From NCBI RefSeq assembly GCF_937891315.1, contig NZ_CALAGI010000025.1, positions 1 to 21,629 on the forward strand: a DNA stretch of 21,629 nucleotides. The letters run 5' to 3'. Position numbers and translations under genes: made by a program. The stretch is from an uncultured Amaricoccus sp. GTDB lineage: Bacteria; Pseudomonadota; Alphaproteobacteria; Rhodobacterales; Rhodobacteraceae. Shown here in pieces: positions 1 to 8,166 of this stretch. The notes under the pieces are model-generated. The model did not search any database. It was not told the DNA's origin and was given only the letters and a program-made list of their open reading frames with translations. Position 1 is the first letter of the stretch. Each line of letters starts with the position of its first letter.

Positions 1-1229
1 TGTTCGACGCGCTGCTGAAGGATACCGGCGACCGGCAGATCTCCACGACCATGGCCTTTGTGCGGGCGCTGAATTCGCTGCTGCGCGACAAGAACATCGG
101 CAAGTTCGTGGTGCCGATCGTGCCGGACGAGAGCCGCACCTTCGGCATGGAGGGCCTGTTCCGCCAGATCGGCATCTACAATCCGAAGGGCCAGCTCTAC
201 ACGCCGCAGGACGCCGACCAGCTCAGCTACTACAAGGAGAGCAAGGACGGCCAGGTGCTGCAGGAGGGCATCAACGAGGCTGGCGCCATGGCCGACTGGA
301 TCGCCGCGGCGACCAGCTATTCGGTGCATGGCGTACCGATGATCCCATTCTACATCTATTATTCGATGTTCGGCTTCCAGCGGATCGGCGATCTCGCCTG
401 GGCCGCCGGCGACAGCCGGGCGCGCGGCTTCATGCTCGGCGGCACCGCCGGGCGGACCACGCTCAACGGCGAAGGGTTGCAGCATGAGGACGGGCACAGC
501 CACATCCTGGCCGGCACGATCCCGAACTGCGTCACCTACGACCCGAGCTTCGGCTACGAGGTGGCGGTGATCGTCCATGACGGACTGCGCCGGATGTTCG
601 TCGAACAGGAGGACATCTACTACTACCTGACCGTCTGCAACGAGAACTACCACCACCCCGCCATGCCGGAAGGCGCGGAGGAGGGTATCGTCAAGGGGCT
701 CTATGCGTTCTCCAAGACCGAGTCGCCGTCTGAAAAGCATGTGAATCTCGTATCTTCTGGAACGATCTTCCAGCAGGCGATGCAGGCTGCCGAGATGCTG
801 AAGGCGGATTTCGGCATCACCGCCGACCTCTGGGTCGCGACCAGCATGAACGAACTCGCCCGCGAGGCGCAGGATGTCGAGCGGTCGAACCGGATGTATC
901 CGACGAGCGCGCCGAAGGTGCCCTATGTCACCGAGACGCTGTCCAAGGCGACCGGCCCGGTCATCGCCGTCACGGACTACATGAAGAACTACGCCGAGCA
1001 GATCCGCGCCTTCGTGCCCCAGCCCTACCATGTGCTCGGGACCGACGGCTTCGGCCGGTCGGACAGCCGGGTGGCGCTGCGGCGCCATTTCGAGGTCGAC
1101 GGCAACCATATCGCGGCGACGGCGGTCTATGCGCTCTACAAGGAGGGCAAGGTAACCGCGGCGGAGGTCGAGGCAGCGTATGCGAAATACGCGATCGACC
1201 CCGCGAAAATCAATCCGCGTATCGCATAG
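1..1229 (+). CDS. aceE: Pyruvate dehydrogenase E1 component, homodimeric AceE type (5'-truncated)
   Basis: This is the thiamine-diphosphate enzyme that decarboxylates pyruvate and passes the acetyl group to lipoyl-E2 in the cytoplasmic pyruvate dehydrogenase complex. The window opens inside the gene: the reading frame is open from base 3, and 408 residues are visible up to the TAG at 1227-1229. The E. coli family member has 887 residues, so roughly the C-terminal 46% is present. The ATG at 51 is an internal methionine (context ISTTMAFVRAL), not the start. Diagnostic blocks are GMEGLFRQIGIYNPKGQ, FYIYYSMFGFQRIGDL and GRTTLNGEGLQHEDGHS (about 450-500), the last being an active-site segment of this family. 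These blocks separate it from the two-subunit PdhA/PdhB E1 common in alphaproteobacteria. The aceF start follows 23 bases downstream, so the genes probably share a transcript. The call is firm. Confidence 0.97.
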   Translation, partial: FDALLKDTGDRQISTTMAFVRALNSLLRDKNIGKFVVPIVPDESRTFGMEGLFRQIGIYNPKGQLYTPQDADQLSYYKESKDGQVLQEGINEAGAMADWIAAATSYSVHGVPMIPFYIYYSMFGFQRIGDLAWAAGDSRARGFMLGGTAGRTTLNGEGLQHEDGHSHILAGTIPNCVTYDPSFGYEVAVIVHDGLRRMFVEQEDIYYYLTVCNENYHHPAMPEGAEEGIVKGLYAFSKTESPSEKHVNLVSSGTIFQQAMQAAEMLKADFGITADLWVATSMNELAREAQDVERSNRMYPTSAPKVPYVTETLSKATGPVIAVTDYMKNYAEQIRAFVPQPYHVLGTDGFGRSDSRVALRRHFEVDGNHIAATAVYALYKEGKVTAAEVEAAYAKYAIDPAKINPRIA

Positions 1230-1252
1230 CACCGGGAAGTGAGGGAACGCAC

Positions 1253-2800
1253 ATGGCGAACATCGAAGTGAAGGTCCCCGATATCGGCGACTTCAAGGAC
1301 GTCCCGGTGATCAGCGTGATGGTCAAGCCCGGCGACACCGTCTCGAAGGACGATCCTCTGCTTGAGCTCGAATCCGACAAGGCGACGATGGAGGTGCCGG
1401 CCCCCGAGGGCGGCACCGTCAAGGAAGTGAAGGTGAAGGAAGGCGACAAGGTCTCCGAGGGCGTGCTGATCCTGCTGCTCGAAAGCGCGCAGGCGACCGC
1501 CGCCGCGCCTTCGACCCCCGCGGCCCCCGCTCCCGCCGCCGGTGGCGGAACGATCGACGTCAAGGTGCCGGACATCGGCGACTTCAAGGACGTGCCGGTC
1601 GTCAGCGTGATGGTGAAGGTCGGTGACACGATCGCCAAGGACGACCCTTTGGTCGAACTTGAATCCGACAAGGCCACGATGGAAGTGCCCGCCCCCGCCG
1701 CCGGCAAGGTGACGGCGATCAGGATCAAGGAAGGCGACAAGGTTTCCGAAGGCTCGGTGATCCTCGTACTCGAATCCGCCGGCGTCGCCGCCGCGGCGCC
1801 GGAGGCCGTGGCGCCCGTGGCGGCGGCTTCGGCCGGCGCCTCGTCGGACCGCAAGCCCACGGCCGCCGACGTGGCGTCCGCCACCACCGGTGGTCAGCCG
1901 CACGCCTCGCCCTCGGTGCGGAAGTTCGCGCGCGAGTTGGGCGTCGATCTCGGCAAGGTGACAGGCTCGGGCCGCAAGGGCCGCATCCTGCGCGAGGATA
2001 TCACCGGCTCGTTCAAGAAGACGGCGGCGCCCGCGGCCGCCTCCGCCGCCCCGTCGGGCGGCATGGGTATCCCGCCGATCCCGGCCGTGGATTTCTCGAA
2101 GTTCGGCACCATCGAGACCATCGAGATGCCGCGGATCAAGAAGCTGTCCGGGCCCGCGCTGCACCGGTCCTGGCTCAATGTCCCGCATGTCACCAACAAT
2201 GACGAAGCGGACATCACCGACCTCGACAAGTACCGCAAGGAACTCGACACCAGGGCCAAGGACGACGGCTATCGCGTCACGATGCTGACCTTCCTGATCA
2301 AGGCCTGCGTCTCGGCGCTGAAGGAACATTGGGAGGTCAATTCCTCGATCCACCCGGACGGCGACAAGCTGATCAAGAAATCCTTCTACAACATCGGCTT
2401 CGCGGCCGACACGCCGAACGGCCTCGTCGTGCCGGTGGTGAAGAACGCCGACTCGAAGGGCATCATCGAGCTGTCGAAGGACATCGGTTCGTTGTCGTCC
2501 AAGGCGCGCAAGGGCGAGCTCAAGGGTCCCGACATGCAGGGCGCGACCTTCACCATCTCGTCGCTCGGCGGCATCGGCGGCACCAGCTTCACGCCGATCG
2601 TCAACGCGCCCGAGGTGGCGATCCTCGGCGTCAGCCGCTCGAAGATGGCGCCGGTCTGGGACGGGACCGACTTCGTGCCGCGCAACATGCTGCCCCTGTC
2701 GCTCAGCTACGACCACCGGGCAATCGACGGAGCCCTGGCCGCGCGCTTCCTGCAGAAGCTCGTGACCCTGCTTCGCGACCCGCGCAACCTGCTGCTCTAA
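1253..2800 (+). CDS. aceF: Dihydrolipoamide acetyltransferase, pyruvate dehydrogenase E2, two lipoyl domains
   Basis: This is the core of the pyruvate dehydrogenase complex; it moves the acetyl group from E1 to CoA on swinging lipoyl arms. It has 515 residues. Lipoyl domain 1 is at about 2-77 with lipoyl lysine K43, and domain 2 at about 99-174 with K140, both in the motif ESDKATMEVPAP. Ala/Pro-rich linkers follow each. The E1/E3 peripheral-subunit-binding domain is at about 216-252 (ASPSVRKFARELGVDL). The catalytic acetyltransferase domain runs from about 288 to the end, with the DHRAIDG motif giving H488 and D492. The ATG at 1253 has GAGG at 1241-1244 and begins exactly at the lipoyl fold. 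It lies 23 bases after aceE and 14 bases before lpdA. E. coli AceF has three lipoyl domains; two is the usual number in Ralstonia-type complexes. Confidence 0.97.
   Translation: MANIEVKVPDIGDFKDVPVISVMVKPGDTVSKDDPLLELESDKATMEVPAPEGGTVKEVKVKEGDKVSEGVLILLLESAQATAAAPSTPAAPAPAAGGGTIDVKVPDIGDFKDVPVVSVMVKVGDTIAKDDPLVELESDKATMEVPAPAAGKVTAIRIKEGDKVSEGSVILVLESAGVAAAAPEAVAPVAAASAGASSDRKPTAADVASATTGGQPHASPSVRKFARELGVDLGKVTGSGRKGRILREDITGSFKKTAAPAAASAAPSGGMGIPPIPAVDFSKFGTIETIEMPRIKKLSGPALHRSWLNVPHVTNNDEADITDLDKYRKELDTRAKDDGYRVTMLTFLIKACVSALKEHWEVNSSIHPDGDKLIKKSFYNIGFAADTPNGLVVPVVKNADSKGIIELSKDIGSLSSKARKGELKGPDMQGATFTISSLGGIGGTSFTPIVNAPEVAILGVSRSKMAPVWDGTDFVPRNMLPLSLSYDHRAIDGALAARFLQKLVTLLRDPRNLLL
1256..1483 (+). 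repeat. Lipoyl-domain coding repeat, copy 1 (in aceF)
   Basis: This is the first of three paralogous lipoyl-domain segments in 1.8 kb. The lipoylated lysine codon is at 1379-1381. The block VKVPDIGDFKDVPV is identical in protein to the other two copies, and the DNA is closely similar as well. Boundaries follow the protein alignment by eye. Confidence 0.85.
1547..1774 (+). repeat. Lipoyl-domain coding repeat, copy 2 (in aceF)
   Basis: This is the second lipoyl-domain segment, offset by 97 codons from copy 1. The lipoylated lysine codon is at 1670-1672. It shares VKVPDIGDFKDVPV and LESDKATMEVPAP with the other copies. Confidence 0.85.
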
Positions 2801-2814
2801 CCGGGAGGCGAGAC

Positions 2815-4521
2815 ATGGCCGAGATCGAAGTCAAGGTCCCCGATATCGGGGACTTCAAGGACGTGCCCGTCATCACCGTCTTCGTGAAGCCGGGCGATAC
2901 CGTCGCCAAGGACGATCCGCTGCTCGAGCTGGAGTCCGACAAGGCGACGATGGAGGTGCCCGCCCCGCGGGCCGGCAAGGTGGCGGCCGTCAAGGTCGCC
3001 GTCGGCGACCGCGTGGCCGAAGGCACCGTGATCCTCACCCTCGAGGACGCGGGCGCGGCGGCGGCCCCCGCCCCGGCCCCCGCTCCGAAAGCGGCCGTCG
3101 CCGGCGGCGACGTGCATGGCGAGGTGGTGGTGCTGGGCTCCGGCCCGGGCGGCTACACCGCGGCCTTCCGCGCCGCCGACCTCGGCAAGAAGGTGGTGCT
3201 GATCGAACGCGACCAGACGCTCGGCGGTGTCTGCCTGAATGTCGGCTGCATTCCGTCGAAGGCGCTGCTCCATGCCGCGAAGGTCATCTCCGAATCCGAG
3301 GAGATGGGCCATTTCGGGGTGAAGTTCGCCGCGCCGGAGGTCGATATCGACGCCCTGCGCGGCTGGAAGGAAAGCATCATCGGCAAGCTCACCGGCGGCC
3401 TCACCGGACTGGCCAAGGGCCGCAAGGTGACGGTGGTCAAGGGCGTCGGAACCTTCGCCGGCCCGAATGCGATCAGGGTCGATGGCCCGGACGGCGCCAA
3501 GACCGTCACCTTCGACAACTGCATCATCGCGGCGGGGTCGGAGCCGGTGACGCTGCCCTTCATCCCGCATGACGACCCGAGGGTGATCGACTCGACCGGC
3601 GCGCTGGCGCTGGCCGACGTGCCGAAGCGGATGCTGGTCATCGGCGGCGGCATCATCGGCATGGAGATGGCCACGGTCTACGACCAGCTCGGCACGAAGA
3701 TCACCGTCGTCGAGTTCATGGACCAGCTGATCCCCGGCGCCGACGCCGACGTGGTGAAGCCGCTGCAGAAGCGCATGGAGAAGCGGTTCGAGGCGATTCA
3801 CCTCAAGACCAAGGTCGCGTCGGTCAAGGCGCTCGCCACCGGCCTCGAAGTGTCGATGGAAGGCCCGAATGGCGCCTTTTCCGACATCTACGACAAGGTG
3901 CTGGTCGCCGTCGGCCGCAAGCCGAACGGCAAGCTCATCGCCGCGGAAAAGGCCGGCGTCACGGTGGACGAGCGCGGCTTCATCCCGGTCGACAAGCAGC
4001 AGAAGACCAACGTCCCCGGCATCTACGCCATCGGCGACGTGGTCGGCCAGCCGATGCTCGCCCACAAGGCGGTGCACGAGGGCAAGGTGGCGGCCGAGGT
4101 CTGCGCCGGCATGAACCGCGTCTTCGACGCGATGGTGATCCCCGGCGTCGCCTACACCGACCCCGAGGTCGCCTTCGTTGGCCTGACCGAGACCGAAGCC
4201 AAGGCGAAGGGCATCAAGATCGGCAAGGGCGTCTTCCCCTGGGCCGCCTCGGGCCGGTCGCTGTCACTCGGCCGTGACGAGGGGCTGACCAAGGTCATCT
4301 TCGATCCCGAAACCGACCGCGTGCTCGGCGCCGGCATCGTCGGCCCGAACGCCGGCGACCTGATCGCCGAGGTCGCCCTCGCGATCGAGATGGGGGCGGA
4401 CGCGACCGACATCGGCCTGACCATCCACCCGCACCCGACGCTCTCGGAGACGATCAACTTCGCCGCCGAGATGTTCGAAGGCACGATCACCGACCTGATC
4501 CCGCCGAAGAAGAAGCACTGA
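2815..4521 (+). CDS. lpdA: Dihydrolipoyl dehydrogenase (E3) with N-terminal lipoyl domain
   Basis: This FAD flavoprotein reoxidises dihydrolipoamide on E2 and reduces NAD+. It has 568 residues. A lipoyl domain occupies about 2-77 (K43 in ESDKATMEVPAP) and is followed by an Ala/Pro linker. The pyridine nucleotide-disulfide oxidoreductase starts near 103 with the FAD-binding GSGPGG (108-113). Next come the redox-active cysteines C140 and C145 (GGVCLNVGCIPSK), the NAD-binding GGGIIGMEMA near 280 and the C-terminal dimerisation domain, with catalytic H540 and E545 in HPTLSE. Ordinary E3 proteins have about 475 residues; the extra length is the lipoyl domain. The ATG at 2815 is chosen because it starts the lipoyl fold and has GGGAGG at 2803-2808. 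The frame stays open to 2329, but that part overlaps aceF out of frame and looks like Arg-rich shadow sequence. Confidence 0.97.
   Translation: MAEIEVKVPDIGDFKDVPVITVFVKPGDTVAKDDPLLELESDKATMEVPAPRAGKVAAVKVAVGDRVAEGTVILTLEDAGAAAAPAPAPAPKAAVAGGDVHGEVVVLGSGPGGYTAAFRAADLGKKVVLIERDQTLGGVCLNVGCIPSKALLHAAKVISESEEMGHFGVKFAAPEVDIDALRGWKESIIGKLTGGLTGLAKGRKVTVVKGVGTFAGPNAIRVDGPDGAKTVTFDNCIIAAGSEPVTLPFIPHDDPRVIDSTGALALADVPKRMLVIGGGIIGMEMATVYDQLGTKITVVEFMDQLIPGADADVVKPLQKRMEKRFEAIHLKTKVASVKALATGLEVSMEGPNGAFSDIYDKVLVAVGRKPNGKLIAAEKAGVTVDERGFIPVDKQQKTNVPGIYAIGDVVGQPMLAHKAVHEGKVAAEVCAGMNRVFDAMVIPGVAYTDPEVAFVGLTETEAKAKGIKIGKGVFPWAASGRSLSLGRDEGLTKVIFDPETDRVLGAGIVGPNAGDLIAEVALAIEMGADATDIGLTIHPHPTLSETINFAAEMFEGTITDLIPPKKKH
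2818..3045 (+). repeat. Lipoyl-domain coding repeat, copy 3 (in lpdA)
   Basis: This is the third segment, at the N terminus of E3. The lipoylated lysine codon is at 2941-2943. By eye its first half resembles aceF copy 1 (MVKPGDTV / FVKPGDTV, DDPLLELESDK) more than aceF copy 2 does. Confidence 0.85.
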
Positions 4522-4528
4522 CCCGACC

Positions 4529-4553
4529 GCGCGCCGCCTGCATCGCGGCGCGC
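4529..4553. terminator. GC-rich hairpin between lpdA and maeB
   Basis: Bases 4529-4537 (GCGCGCCGC) are the exact reverse complement of 4545-4553, giving a 9-bp stem with a 7-base loop, 7 bases after the lpdA stop. No T-run follows, so it is not a textbook intrinsic terminator. It may attenuate read-through from the pyruvate dehydrogenase genes into maeB or stabilise the upstream mRNA end. Confidence 0.4.
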
Positions 4554-4579
4554 CCAACACATGCGACGGGGGGACCACC

Positions 4580-6862
4580 ATGACAGATGAACTGAAGCGC
4601 GAAGCGCTCGCCTATCACGCCGCCGAGCCGTGCGGAAAGCTTCAGATTCTGCCGACGAAGCCGATGGCCACCCAGCGCGATCTCGCACTGGCCTACAGTC
4701 CGGGCGTCGCCTATGCCTGCGAGGAAATCGCCGCGGATCCGGCCACGGCGGCGCTCTACACCGGCCGCGCCAACCTCGTCGCCGTCATCTCGAACGGTAC
4801 GGCGGTGCTCGGGCTCGGCAATATCGGCGCGCTCGCCTCGAAGCCGGTGATGGAGGGCAAGGCCGCGCTCTTCAAGAAATTCTCCGGCATCGACGTGATG
4901 GACATCGAGGTGGACGAGACCGCCGTCGAACCCTTCGTCGAGGCGATCGCCCGGCTGGAGCCGACCTTCGGCGGCATCAATCTCGAGGACATATCCGCCC
5001 CCGCCTGCTTCGAGATCGAGAAGCAGCTGAAGGCGCGGATGAAGATCCCGGTGTTTCACGACGATCAGCACGGAACGGCCATCGTCACCGCCGCCGGCAT
5101 CCTCAACGCGCTGGAAATCACCGGCCGCCAGATCGGCACGGCGACCATCGCCTGCAACGGCGCCGGCGCCGCCGCCATCGCCTGCCTCAACCTGCTGGTC
5201 AGCTTCGGGGCGAACAAGGACAATATCCTCGTCTGCGACCGCAAGGGCGTGATCCATACCGACCGCGCCGACCTCGACCAGTACAAGGGCGCCTACGCGG
5301 TCAAGACCACCAAGCGCACGCTGGCCGACGCGATGAACGGCGCCGACATCTTCCTCGGCCTCTCGGCCAAGGATTCGGTGACGCAGGACATGGTGATGAC
5401 CATGGCGCCGAAGCCGATCATCTTCGCCATGGCGAACCCGGACCCCGAGATCCGCCCGGAGCTGGTCCATGCCGTCCGCGACGACGCGATCGTCGCCACC
5501 GGGCGCTCGGACTATCCCAACCAGGTCAACAACGTCCTCTGCTTCCCCTTCATCTTCCGCGGCGCGCTCGATTGTGGCGCGACCGAGATCAACGAGGCGA
5601 TGAAGCGGGCCTGCGCCGAGGCGATCGCCAAGATGGCCCGAGCCCCGGCCTCGGACGTCGTGCTCGCCGCCTATGGCGCGGAGAACATGCGTTTCGGACC
5701 CGACTACATCATCCCCAAACCCTTCGACCCGCGGCTGATGCCGGAGGTCGCGTCCATCGTTGCCCAGGCGGCGATGGACAGTGGCGTCGCCAGCCGGCCG
5801 ATCCTCGACATGGATGCCTATCGCGACCAGTTGCAGGGCTTCGTCTTCCGCTCGGGCCTCCTGATGAAGCCGGTCTTCGACCAGGCCGCCCGCGCGCCGA
5901 AACGCGTGGTCTTCGCCGAGGGCGAGACCGAGCGTGTGCTGCACGCCGCGTCGCAGGTGGCGAGCATGAAGATCGCCCAGCCGATCCTGATCGGCGATGC
6001 CGACAAGATCACGGCGCGCGCGCAGGAACTGCGGCTGACGCTTGGCGACGTGCGGATCGTCGATCCCGCCAAAGTCGATACCGCCGGCTACGCCGCCTTG
6101 CTGCACGACCGCGCCGGCCGTTTCGGGGTCAATCCGCGCGAGGCGCTGCGCGGGGTGCGCAACGATCCGACCGTGCTCGCCTGCCTGATGCTGGAGCGCG
6201 GCGAGGCGGACGCGGCGATCTGCGGCGCCAACGGGCGGTTCGGCCATCACCTCACCCGGGTCGAGGGCATCATCGGCCGCCGTCCCGGCGTGCGCGCGCT
6301 GGCGACGCTGTCCGCGCTGGTCCTGCCGAAGGGTACATTCTTCGTCGCCGACGCTTACGTGAACCTTGACCCAACGGCGGAAGAGGTCGCCGACCTCACC
6401 GAGCTCGCCGCCGGAACCATGCGCCGGATGGGCGTGCAGCCGCGCGCGGCGCTGGTCAGTCACGCGAATTTCGGCGACCGCCCCAGCGCCTCGTCCCGCA
6501 AGATGCGCGAGGCGATGGAGATCCTGCGCGCTCGCGCCCCGGATTTCGAGGTCGATGGCGAGATGCATGCCGACGCGGCGCTCGACATGGGCCTGCGGCG
6601 CCGGGCCTACGAGCATGCCACCCTGACCGGCGCGGCGAATCTCTTCGTCATGCCGAACGCCGACGCGGCGCATATCTCGCTCAACCTGCTGAAGGTGCTC
6701 GGCGGCGCGATCCCGGTCGGGCCGATCCTGCTCGGCGCGGCGCGGCCGGTGCACATCGCCCCGCAGTCGGTGACGGTGCGCGGGCTGTTGAACCTCGCCG
6801 CCATCGCCGTGGTCGAAGCCCAGACCGCCGCGCCGGTGGAGCAGCGCCTCGCCACCAAGTAA
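4580..6862 (+). CDS. maeB: NADP-type malic enzyme with C-terminal phosphotransacetylase-like domain
   Basis: This enzyme oxidatively decarboxylates malate to pyruvate, usually making NADPH. Its 760 residues match the MaeB hybrid family (E. coli MaeB, 759). The malic N-domain has Y39 in LAYSPGVA and the general-base lysine K94 in MEGKAALFK. The metal ligands lie in NLEDI (E136/D137) and FHDDQHGTA (D161/D162). The nucleotide-binding loop NGAGAAA is at 193-199. From about 420 to the end is a phosphate acetyl/butyryl-transferase-like domain (VVFAEGETERVLHAA, ILIGD, GANGRFGHHLTRVEG). In this family that domain is known to be regulatory, sensing acetyl-CoA, and not catalytic. The ATG at 4580 is preceded by GGGGGGAC. 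Hairpins flank the gene at 4529-4553 and 6870-6893, so it may be its own transcription unit while lying beside the genes that consume its pyruvate. Confidence 0.96.
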   Translation: MTDELKREALAYHAAEPCGKLQILPTKPMATQRDLALAYSPGVAYACEEIAADPATAALYTGRANLVAVISNGTAVLGLGNIGALASKPVMEGKAALFKKFSGIDVMDIEVDETAVEPFVEAIARLEPTFGGINLEDISAPACFEIEKQLKARMKIPVFHDDQHGTAIVTAAGILNALEITGRQIGTATIACNGAGAAAIACLNLLVSFGANKDNILVCDRKGVIHTDRADLDQYKGAYAVKTTKRTLADAMNGADIFLGLSAKDSVTQDMVMTMAPKPIIFAMANPDPEIRPELVHAVRDDAIVATGRSDYPNQVNNVLCFPFIFRGALDCGATEINEAMKRACAEAIAKMARAPASDVVLAAYGAENMRFGPDYIIPKPFDPRLMPEVASIVAQAAMDSGVASRPILDMDAYRDQLQGFVFRSGLLMKPVFDQAARAPKRVVFAEGETERVLHAASQVASMKIAQPILIGDADKITARAQELRLTLGDVRIVDPAKVDTAGYAALLHDRAGRFGVNPREALRGVRNDPTVLACLMLERGEADAAICGANGRFGHHLTRVEGIIGRRPGVRALATLSALVLPKGTFFVADAYVNLDPTAEEVADLTELAAGTMRRMGVQPRAALVSHANFGDRPSASSRKMREAMEILRARAPDFEVDGEMHADAALDMGLRRRAYEHATLTGAANLFVMPNADAAHISLNLLKVLGGAIPVGPILLGAARPVHIAPQSVTVRGLLNLAAIAVVEAQTAAPVEQRLATK

Positions 6863-6869
6863 GGACGCG

Positions 6870-6893
6870 CGGCGCGGCGATCTCGCCGCGCCG
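6870..6893. terminator. Perfect GC-rich hairpin after maeB
   Basis: Bases 6870-6880 are the exact reverse complement of 6883-6893, giving an 11-bp inverted repeat around TC, 7 bases after the maeB stop. The innermost pairs must open to form a loop. A T-poor tail (GAACATTC) follows. This is the best terminator candidate in the window, though without a clear U-tract. Confidence 0.5.
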
Positions 6894-6966
6894 AACATTC
6901 GGATGCACATGGCTCCGAGAACGCGCTAGATGCAATCGGACGGTTCTGGGAATCGGGAGAAACCGG

Positions 6967-8166
6967 ATGGCGCGGGCCGCGGCGGCGAAGCGGAAAGACG
7001 CTGGGCAGGCGGCGCGACCGCCGTTCGAGCGGATCGCCCTGCTGCTGCAGGGTGGTGGGGCGCTCGGCGCCTATCAGGGCGGCGTATATCAGGCATTGGC
7101 CGAACACGACGTCCTTCCCGATACCGTCGCCGGTGTCTCGATTGGTGCGATCAACGCGGCGCTGATCGCCGGCAATCCGCCCGAGCGGCGCGTCGCGGCG
7201 CTGCGGAGCTTCTGGGAGCGGATCACCGCCCCGCCCTTCGGCTTTCCCTTCGTCTCGAGCTTTCTCGGCCTGCTCGAACTCTATGGCGACAAGCCGCACG
7301 AGTTCCTGAACCAGTCGCACGCCATGGTCACCGCCGCCGGCGGCGCGCCGGGCTTTTTCCGGCCCCGCGCCGTGCCGCCGTTCCTCGCGCCGCGCGGCAC
7401 GGCGGCGGCCGAAAGCCTCTATGACACCAGCCCGTTGCGCGACACGCTGGAGGAGCTGGTCGATTTCGACCGGCTCAACAACGGCGAAACCTGGTTCAGC
7501 GTCGGCGCGGTCAATGTGCGCTCCGGCAATCTCGAATGGTTCGATTCGAGCGAGCGGCGGATCGCGCCGGAGCATATCATGGCGAGCGGCGCGCTGCCGC
7601 CGGCCTTCGCCGCGGTCGAAATCGAGGGCGAGGCCTATTGGGACGGCGGGCTCGTCTCCAACACGCCGCTTCAATGGGTGCTCGATTCGAACACGCGCAA
7701 GGACACGCTCGCCTTCCAGGTGGATCTCTGGAGCGCGCGCGGCGATCTGCCGCTCGATGTCTTCGGCCTCGACCTCCGCGAGAAGGACATCCGCTTCTCC
7801 AGCCGCACCCGCGCCAGCACCGACCAGTTCCGCGCGACCCAGCGCGCCCGCCACGCGGTCCGCCGCCTGCTGGATCTGCTGCCCGACCGCGCCGTCCTCG
7901 CCGATCCCGCCTTTTCGGCCCTGGTCGAGGCGGCGGACGACAAGGTCTTCAATATCGTGCACCTGATCTATCGCGCCAAAAGCTACGAGGGCTCGTTCAA
8001 GGACTACGAATTCTCGCGCGCGACAATGGAGGCGCATTGGGCGGCCGGCCACGGCGATGCGACGCGAACCCTCGCCCATCCGCAAGTCCTGCGGCGCCCG
8101 ATCTCCCCGGACGGAGTCGCCACCTTCGACCTGACCGAACCCGAGAGCGAGCCCACCCCGACATGA
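6967..8166 (+). CDS. Patatin-like phospholipase / acyl hydrolase (DUF3734 type)
   Basis: This is a predicted Ser-Asp dyad lipid acyl hydrolase of 399 residues. The sequence shows the patatin core: oxyanion loop GGGALG (29-34), nucleophile elbow GVSIG with S58, and catalytic D226 in WDGGLVSNTPL. The C-terminal third (DLREKDIRFSSRTR to VFNIVHLIYRAKSYEGSFKDYEFSR) resembles the DUF3734 extension of bacterial patatins. The N terminus is basic (ARAAAAKRK) with no signal peptide, so the protein is probably cytoplasmic. The ATG at 6967 has GGGAGAAA just upstream. Its TGA overlaps the next gene's ATG (ATGA), implying translational coupling to the acetoacetate decarboxylase. The substrate cannot be read from sequence: phospholipid is the family default, and a 3-hydroxybutyrate ester or polymer is a context-based alternative. 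Confidence 0.92.
   Translation: MARAAAAKRKDAGQAARPPFERIALLLQGGGALGAYQGGVYQALAEHDVLPDTVAGVSIGAINAALIAGNPPERRVAALRSFWERITAPPFGFPFVSSFLGLLELYGDKPHEFLNQSHAMVTAAGGAPGFFRPRAVPPFLAPRGTAAAESLYDTSPLRDTLEELVDFDRLNNGETWFSVGAVNVRSGNLEWFDSSERRIAPEHIMASGALPPAFAAVEIEGEAYWDGGLVSNTPLQWVLDSNTRKDTLAFQVDLWSARGDLPLDVFGLDLREKDIRFSSRTRASTDQFRATQRARHAVRRLLDLLPDRAVLADPAFSALVEAADDKVFNIVHLIYRAKSYEGSFKDYEFSRATMEAHWAAGHGDATRTLAHPQVLRRPISPDGVATFDLTEPESEPTPT

Noticed and set aside
1136..2716. A 526-codon open frame on the - strand opposite aceF
   Set aside because: His/Asp/Arg/Gly-rich antisense sequence, with repetition that merely mirrors the lipoyl repeats of aceF.
2329..2814. Upstream extension of lpdA by 162 codons
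   Set aside because: It overlaps the aceF catalytic domain out of frame and has no homologous character. The ATG at 2815 has a strong ribosome site.
1256..3045. Lipoyl repeats as a sign of a mobile element or misassembly
   Set aside because: The copies differ throughout at synonymous and some coding positions, sit at correct domain positions and keep frame, so they are real domains.
4487..6910. An 807-codon open frame on the - strand opposite maeB
   Set aside because: Arg/Gly/Asp/His-rich shadow with no motifs; maeB on the + strand accounts for the whole region.
7536..8162. Upstream extension of adc
   Set aside because: It lies inside the patatin gene out of frame; the ATG at 8163 gives the standard family length.
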